Origin: CAZNYG01 sp964577205
GTDB lineage: Bacteria; Elusimicrobiota; Endomicrobiia; Endomicrobiales; CAIRNS01
Reading direction: 5' to 3'
DNA: 16,012 nt
NCBI GenBank assembly: GCA_964577205.1
Contig: CAZNYG010000049.1
Location: forward strand, 1 to 16,012
In this document: positions 11,701-16,012 of the stretch, piece by piece
Numbering within the stretch: position 1 is the stretch's first letter
How the letters are laid out: each line of letters begins with the position of its first letter
The notes under the pieces: generated by a model
The model's database searches: none
Told to the model about the DNA's origin: nothing
The model's input: the letters and a program-made list of their open reading frames with translations, nothing else
Position numbers and translations under genes: made by a program

Positions 11701-13830
11701 ATGAAACTGAACCTCTTCACCAAACTCGCCATCATCGTGGCCGTACTGGCCATTGTCCCGGCGGCAGTAGTCGGCATTCTTTCCGTCAGGGCCACCGATC
11801 AGAATACGAGATCAGTCATAGGCGAGCTGCATATCCGCCTTGCCTCCCACCTCGGCGACGACGTACAAAACCACTTCAACGGGATCGACAGGGAGATACA
11901 CCTCCTCAGGGCCGCGCTTACCTCGAAAGGCGATGGCAAAACCATCATGCGCGAGATATTCAACACCAACCCGGACATCGTCCGCCTGGCGCTCCTCGAC
12001 CGTAGCGGCCGCGTCATCCTGAGCGAGGGAAATTCCTCTTACGGAGTTTCCCCTGTCTCCCAGACCCTTTCCCGCGATCCGTTCTTCAAGGAATTCCGCG
12101 AAAACCGCCACGCCACCACGTACGGCAACGTCTACTTTTTCGGCCTCGAACCGATGATAAACGTGATCTATCCGATGGGCAGCCGCTGCCTTTTCGCGAC
12201 CATCAGCATGGACAGCGTCTGGCGCATGCTGACCCGCACGCGCGTAGGCGCCACGGGGCACGCTTTTCTTACGGACGCTTACGGGCATCTCATCACTTAC
12301 CCGGGTAATCCCGCAGCAGTCGCTTTCCCGATAGCCGAACGGTGGCTGAGGTCCGGCGTCACCGGCCAGATCGATTATATCCAGCCGTACACGCAAAAAC
12401 ATATCGTCGGCGCCTTCGCGCCCATAAAAGGCATGCGCTGGGGCGTCATCGTACAGCAGGAACGCAATGAAGCGTATGCCGCCGCCGACCGCTCCCGGAC
12501 GCGCGCGTGGATACTGCTCATGATCATCAGCCTTTTCGTCATACTCGCGGCCATCCAGACAGCCCGCTGGCTGACCCGCCCTTTCACCGAACTGATCCGC
12601 CCGGCCCGCAAGCTGCTTCGAAAAAAACTTGCGCTGCGCGACGAGCTGCGTGCCGGCGACGAATTAGGCCTGCTCGTCGCGACGTTCAACGAGATGTCCT
12701 CGGAATTGAAACGGTACGACCGCATGCAGGTGGACCGCATGATCGAAGATAAGATCACGACCGAAAGCGTCATGTTCTCGATCAACGACGGGATACTGAT
12801 GATGGACAGGGAAGGCAGGCTGCAGCTGGCGAACAAGCATGCCTGCGACCTGCTGGGCCTTCCCGCGACCAACTGGCAGGATTATCCCCTGTGGCATTTC
12901 GTGAAGACGCCGCTGTTCCGGGAATTCTTCGAGGAGATCATCCGCAGCCCGGAAAAGAACGCGGTGCGGGAGATCAACCTTTCCACCCCCACGCTTAAAA
13001 GGTACTTTCTTTTCACGACGAAAGAGGTCACAAACCCGCAAAGAAAAGAGGCCATCGGCCTGGTAACCGTGATCAGGAACATCACGCTCGAAAAGGAACT
13101 GGAGAAGATGAAAGAGGATTTCCTCCATTCCATCACCCACGACCTGCGGAACCCGATGACGTCCATCCGCGGTTTCCTGAAATTCCTTATCGACGAAGTC
13201 GCGGGGCCGACCACCGAATCCCAGCGAAGGATGCTCGGCATCATCGACCGTTCATCGTTCCGCCTTTTGACCCTTATCAACGACATCCTGGACATCGCGA
13301 AACTGGAATCCAGCCAGCTGGTGCTGAAAGTGTCGGAAACGGACCTCAAGTACACCGCGCAGAAAGCGATGGAACTGTCCGAAGGTATCGCGCTGAAAAA
13401 AGAGATCAGCGTCGCGCTGGACTGCCCGGATAACCTGCCCAGGGTCATCGCGGACGCCGAGCTGCTGGAACGCGTGTTCAGCAATCTTCTCAACAACGCG
13501 CTGAAGTTCACCCCGGAACAGGGCACGGTAACGATCCGCCTGCGTGAGGCCGCCAACGCGATAGAAGCGACGGTAGAGGATACCGGCGAGGGCATACCGC
13601 CGGAAGACGTGGGAAGGATATTCGATAAGTTCTACCAGGTGGCGGGACAGAACCGCGCGGGAACAGGGCTTGGCCTGACCATCTGCCGGCATATAGTTGA
13701 AGCGCACCTCGGGAAAATATGGGTTGAATCAGCCCTCGGCCGCGGTTCGCGTTTCATCTTCGCCATCCCCAAAGACCTCACCCCGGAGAAGGTCACCGCC
13801 TCTCAGGCGAAAACCCAAAAATCAAAGTGA
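11701..13830 (+). CDS. Membrane sensor histidine kinase (dCache-HAMP-PAS-HisKA-HATPase)
   Basis: This 709-residue two-component sensor is anchored in the inner membrane. In order: TM1 (about 7-29); a periplasmic dCache-type sensing domain (about 35-255, with LSRDPFFKEF and GRVILSEG-like features typical of double Cache folds); TM2 (about 269-288); HAMP (290-342, ending DELGLLVATFNEM); a PAS domain (about 352-465, starting SVMFSINDGILMMDREG); HisKA with the phospho-acceptor His480 in HSITHDLRNP; and a HATPase domain with N box NLLNNALKF (595-603), G1 DTGEGIP, F box FDKFYQV and G2 GTGLGLTI. All catalytic boxes are intact. No response regulator is adjacent, so it is an orphan in this window. The start is set by the TM1 context. 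Octamer arrays lie on both sides, and its stop codon is part of the 3' one. Confidence 0.95.
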   Translation: MKLNLFTKLAIIVAVLAIVPAAVVGILSVRATDQNTRSVIGELHIRLASHLGDDVQNHFNGIDREIHLLRAALTSKGDGKTIMREIFNTNPDIVRLALLDRSGRVILSEGNSSYGVSPVSQTLSRDPFFKEFRENRHATTYGNVYFFGLEPMINVIYPMGSRCLFATISMDSVWRMLTRTRVGATGHAFLTDAYGHLITYPGNPAAVAFPIAERWLRSGVTGQIDYIQPYTQKHIVGAFAPIKGMRWGVIVQQERNEAYAAADRSRTRAWILLMIISLFVILAAIQTARWLTRPFTELIRPARKLLRKKLALRDELRAGDELGLLVATFNEMSSELKRYDRMQVDRMIEDKITTESVMFSINDGILMMDREGRLQLANKHACDLLGLPATNWQDYPLWHFVKTPLFREFFEEIIRSPEKNAVREINLSTPTLKRYFLFTTKEVTNPQRKEAIGLVTVIRNITLEKELEKMKEDFLHSITHDLRNPMTSIRGFLKFLIDEVAGPTTESQRRMLGIIDRSSFRLLTLINDILDIAKLESSQLVLKVSETDLKYTAQKAMELSEGIALKKEISVALDCPDNLPRVIADAELLERVFSNLLNNALKFTPEQGTVTIRLREAANAIEATVEDTGEGIPPEDVGRIFDKFYQVAGQNRAGTGLGLTICRHIVEAHLGKIWVESALGRGSRFIFAIPKDLTPEKVTASQAKTQKSK

Positions 13831-13860
13831 GTAAGTGAGTGTGTGAGTAGGTGAGTAAGG
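13827..13860 (+). repeat. Octamer array of a second family (GTGAGTAA) at the histidine kinase stop
   Basis: Four 8-bp units, GTGAGTAA, GTGAGTGT, GTGAGTAG and GTGAGTAA (13827-13858), are followed by GG. The kinase stop codon TGA (13828-13830) lies in the first unit. An inverted two-unit copy is at 14057-14072. Confidence 0.85.
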
Positions 13861-14056
13861 AAAAGTAAACAACAAAAAAAGACAAGAACAAAAGTGATAA
13901 TTACATTAAACGGCAACATTAACGACACTGGATAAAGCACCGTTTATTTCGATCGCTTGTATCCTTTGCCGCCGATATCGTCGTTTTTTTTTCGCCTTTT
14001 CTCAGGGTTTATTTAGCCGTTCCTTACTCGTCTGGCTTTTGCCTTTCCGCCATCCC
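13861..14056. other. Non-coding AT-rich block between inverted GTGAGTAA arrays
   Basis: About 195 bases separate the two inverted arrays. On the minus strand only a stray open frame reading EKRRKKNDDIGGKGYKRSK appears, without a start codon or ribosome site. I see no hairpin with a T-run for the convergent kinase and HtrA genes. One 10-base T-run occurs near 13984-13992 on the plus strand. The content looks like eroded or control DNA, clearly poorer in GC than the flanking genes in its first half. Confidence 0.35.
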
Positions 14057-14075
14057 GTACTCACTTACTCACTAG
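14057..14075 (-). repeat. Octamer array of the GTGAGTAA family, inverted partner
   Basis: On the plus strand GTACTCAC and TTACTCAC (14057-14072) are followed by TAG. On the minus strand these read GTGAGTAA and GTGAGTAC, i.e. the same family as 13827-13858 in inverted orientation. It ends four bases before the HtrA stop codon. Confidence 0.75.
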
Positions 14076-14078
14076 TTC

Positions 14079-15584
14079 TTATTGTTTTCCCGCGTACGAA
14101 AGGAACAGCAGGCGGCCCTGGCGGTTGATGTCGAGGACGAAACCGCGGGCGGGATCCGCCTGTTTTGTCGCGGCGCGGAATTCCTTCGTGGAAGGCGTCG
14201 GCGCCTTGTTCACGGAACGTATGACATCGCCGGGAAGCACGCCTGTTTCCGCCATGATACTGCCTTCCTGGACGTCCACAACGACGCAGCCTTTTTCTCC
14301 GACCGGGGCCTCGAACCGGCGCGACAGCGAAGGATCAAGCGTAACGACCTGAGCGCCCTGCCATTGCGCGAAATCCTGTTTCGCCGGAGCCTGAGGCCCA
14401 TCGGACAGTCCCTGCCCGCCCGGCTCCAGGCCTGGCCCTTCCGACGCTTCTTCCAGGGGCATTTCTCCCGTGGTTATCGTAAGAGAAACTGTTTTTCCGT
14501 CACGGATGACCCTGACCGGGACCTTCATTTTCGGCTGCGTCCGGCTGACCATGGTTTGCAGGGCCCGCACATCATCTACCGGCTTGCCGTTATACTCGAT
14601 CAGGATATCGCCGCGCGTCAGTCCCGCTTTAGCCGCGGGTGAGTTTTCCAGGACATTATTGACCAACGCGCCTTTCGGGCTTGCAAGGCCGAACTGCCGC
14701 GCGATAGCCGCGTCCACCGGCCGGATATCCACCCCCAGCCAGCCGCGCACGACCCTCCCTTTTTCGATCAGCTGGCCCATGATCTCTCTGGCGCCGTTGA
14801 TCGGGATCGCGAAACCTATGCCGGAAAAAACGCCCGTCGGCGCGTAGATGGCGGTATTGATCCCGATAACCTCTCCCCGGATATTGCACAGCGGGCCGCC
14901 TGAATTACCGCGATTGATGGCCGCGTCCGTCTGAATGAGGTCCTTGTACGCCCGCCCTTCTATCGGCAGCGACTGCCGGACAGCGGAAATGATGCCGACG
15001 GTTACCGTCTTTTCAAGCCCGAACGGAGAGCCTATCGCCATGGCCCATTCCCCGACACGGATCTTTTCCGAATCGCCGAGTTTGACGTAAGGGAATTTCC
15101 CGCCCTTGATCTTTATGACGGCGATATCGGTCCTCGCATCTTTTCCCACCAACGTGCCGTCGAACCTTTTTTCATCCGCGGTAACTACCTTTATCGATTT
15201 GGCGTCCCGGACGACATGTTCATTGGTCAGGATGTAGCCGTCAGGATCGATGATGACCCCGGATCCCATGCCTTCGTAACGCCGCTGGTACTGCCGGTCG
15301 CGCGGCTGGCGGCGGCCCTGAGGCTGCTGGCCGCCGAAGAAATCGTCAAAAAAATCCTCGAACGGAGAACCGAAAAAGAACTCATACTGCGGCACCTGGT
15401 AGTTTTCCTCGAACACCGCCGAAATATTCACGACCGCCGGCTTCACTTCTGAAGCGATCTTGACGAAAGACTCCTGCAGGTTTATCGCCTCGGATTCCGG
15501 CTCCGCGGCGAATCCCGTCCACGGCATCCCGGATATGGACAGGAATACAAACATGACTATCGGCACAATAGATTTCAAAAGCAT
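14079..15584 (-). CDS. Periplasmic serine protease/chaperone of the HtrA (DegP) family
   Basis: This trypsin-like quality-control protease acts on misfolded envelope proteins. The start at 15584 has AGGAGG five bases upstream. The frame extends nine codons further, but without a ribosome site. The 501 residues hold a signal peptide (about 1-27, cleavable after GFA). A long LA loop rich in Phe, Asp, Gln and Arg (about 60-104) follows. The chymotrypsin fold has the triad His123 (TNEHVV), Asp153 (RTDIAVI) and Ser228 (GNSGGPL). Two PDZ domains occupy about 260-350 and 400-495, separated by a Gly/Glu/Pro-rich linker. A complete, DegP/MucD-like protein. It is transcribed toward the histidine kinase and lies 117 bases after the partial gene on its upstream side. 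The envelope-stress link to the kinase is only suggested by adjacency. Confidence 0.96.
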   Translation of the reverse strand: MLLKSIVPIVMFVFLSISGMPWTGFAAEPESEAINLQESFVKIASEVKPAVVNISAVFEENYQVPQYEFFFGSPFEDFFDDFFGGQQPQGRRQPRDRQYQRRYEGMGSGVIIDPDGYILTNEHVVRDAKSIKVVTADEKRFDGTLVGKDARTDIAVIKIKGGKFPYVKLGDSEKIRVGEWAMAIGSPFGLEKTVTVGIISAVRQSLPIEGRAYKDLIQTDAAINRGNSGGPLCNIRGEVIGINTAIYAPTGVFSGIGFAIPINGAREIMGQLIEKGRVVRGWLGVDIRPVDAAIARQFGLASPKGALVNNVLENSPAAKAGLTRGDILIEYNGKPVDDVRALQTMVSRTQPKMKVPVRVIRDGKTVSLTITTGEMPLEEASEGPGLEPGGQGLSDGPQAPAKQDFAQWQGAQVVTLDPSLSRRFEAPVGEKGCVVVDVQEGSIMAETGVLPGDVIRSVNKAPTPSTKEFRAATKQADPARGFVLDINRQGRLLFLSYAGKQ

Positions 15585-15673
15585 GGAGCCCTCCTGAAAG
15601 GTCCGACACATACGCCCCTCTCACCTGGTGGAAGAATAGAATTGAATAGTGTCTTGCATGAGATCCGTTGCAA

Positions 15674-15700
15674 CTCATGAACCCATGAACGTCGTTTTTT
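15674..15700 (+). repeat. Short octamer array with CGTCG and T-run
   Basis: Two 8-bp units, CTCATGAA and CCCATGAA (15674-15689), are followed by CGTCG (15690-15694) and six T (15695-15700), and preceded by GTTGCAA. It carries the same letters as the array at 7293-7333 and the same CGYC plus T-run end. The last T touches the stop codon of the next gene on the minus strand. Confidence 0.8.
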
Positions 15701-16012
15701 CTATTTCGTTCTGAATGCCGGCAGCTGGAGGGGAGATCTCCGGGTAATGAGCGCGCGCGAGGACGCGTCCTGAGCCAAAAAGTCGTTCACCTGCCACGGA
15801 GCGGCGACATCCTTTTTTTCCATGGTAATGACCTGATAGCCCCAATGCAGGGGGTTCCCGCGCAAAATGGCGCGGGGAATGGATACTTCGAACCGGCGGG
15901 CGAGGCGGAACGTCCTGGAGAGTACCGGATCGTACCTGCCAGCGCGATAAAGTGAAACCTGATACCGGTCGAAACGCAGCGCGTATTCCCAGGCGTTCTC
16001 TTCCTGCAGATA
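15701..16012 (-). CDS. C-terminal end of an unrecognised protein, possibly glucodextranase-C/DOMON-like beta-sandwich
   Basis: The minus strand is open from the right edge to a TAG at 15703-15701, giving the last 103 residues of a protein whose start is outside the window. The text is protein-like: AWEYALRFDRYQVSLYRAG, SRTFRLARRFEVSIPRAIL, NPLHWGYQVITM, then DVAAPWQVNDFLAQDASSRA. Alternating hydrophobic strands, a VSIPRxxL segment and a following WGYQV recall the C-terminal carbohydrate-associated domain of glucodextranase and related amylolytic proteins. That is recalled resemblance, not a search result. If right, the gene would code for a secreted or envelope polysaccharide-active protein upstream of htrA. 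The octamer array at 15674-15700 follows its stop. Confidence 0.6.
   Translation of the reverse strand, partial: YLQEENAWEYALRFDRYQVSLYRAGRYDPVLSRTFRLARRFEVSIPRAILRGNPLHWGYQVITMEKKDVAAPWQVNDFLAQDASSRALITRRSPLQLPAFRTK

Noticed and set aside
13861..14056. Small protein gene ending in GGKGYKRSK on the minus strand
   Set aside because: No start codon after the preceding in-frame stop, no ribosome site, and no recognised family.

Overview
The window looks like an ordinary chromosomal stretch from a Gram-negative-type bacterium, probably anaerobic and probably from a little-cultivated lineage. The envelope genes (a lipoprotein-type M23 peptidase with an OapA/Csd3-like N-terminus and a secreted HtrA/DegP protease) support a diderm. 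The mix of a S23-type four-helix-bundle gene, DUF1015 and short tandem-repeat arrays recalls Omnitrophota/Elusimicrobiota-like metagenome bins, but that is a weak guess. Coding DNA is about 53-63% GC where I counted it. The four-helix-bundle gene is about 42%.

Layout, left to right. 1-517 (+) is the C-terminal part of a DEAD-box RNA helicase. 627-1700 (+) is a nitronate monooxygenase/FabK-like flavin oxidoreductase. 1701-2031 (-) is a wrecked ABC-F ATPase gene with an internal deletion and a frameshift. 2263-3804 (-) is a GPH/MelB-type sugar:cation symporter with a very strong terminator. 4043-4891 (-) is a single reading frame that joins a GIY-YIG nuclease domain to a complete maltose O-acetyltransferase domain. 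5098-5169 (-) is tRNA-Gln(CTG), with its own near-consensus promoter, a strongly structured 3' trailer and a terminator. 5334-6854 (-) is gltX. 6886-7275 (-) is a four-helix-bundle (S23/IVP) gene enclosed by inverted octamer arrays. 7340-8212 (-) is hisG, overlapping the cvpA-family gene at 8209-8778 (-) by 4 bases. 8967-10199 (-) is a DUF1015 protein. 10342-11529 (+) is the M23 peptidase. 11701-13830 (+) is a dCache-HAMP-PAS histidine kinase. 14079-15584 (-) is an HtrA/DegP protease. 15701-16012 (-) is the C-terminal end of an unrecognised protein, possibly with a glucodextranase-C-like fold.

The housekeeping genes need little comment. The most unusual signal is a set of 8-bp-period tandem arrays in the intergenic spaces. 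Several share one architecture: two to four units of the form nnCnnGAA, then CGYC, then a T-run. Two such arrays, inverted and pointing outward, enclose the low-GC four-helix-bundle gene in a roughly 0.53-kb cassette whose left end supplies the first codons of gltX. A second octamer family (GTGAGTAA) forms an inverted pair around a 250-bp non-coding block between the histidine kinase and HtrA. I read these as a candidate small mobile-element family, but one window cannot prove movement. Other points are the GIY-YIG/acetyltransferase fusion, the structured trailer behind tRNA-Gln, and a pair of divergent promoters whose -35 elements occupy the same bases.
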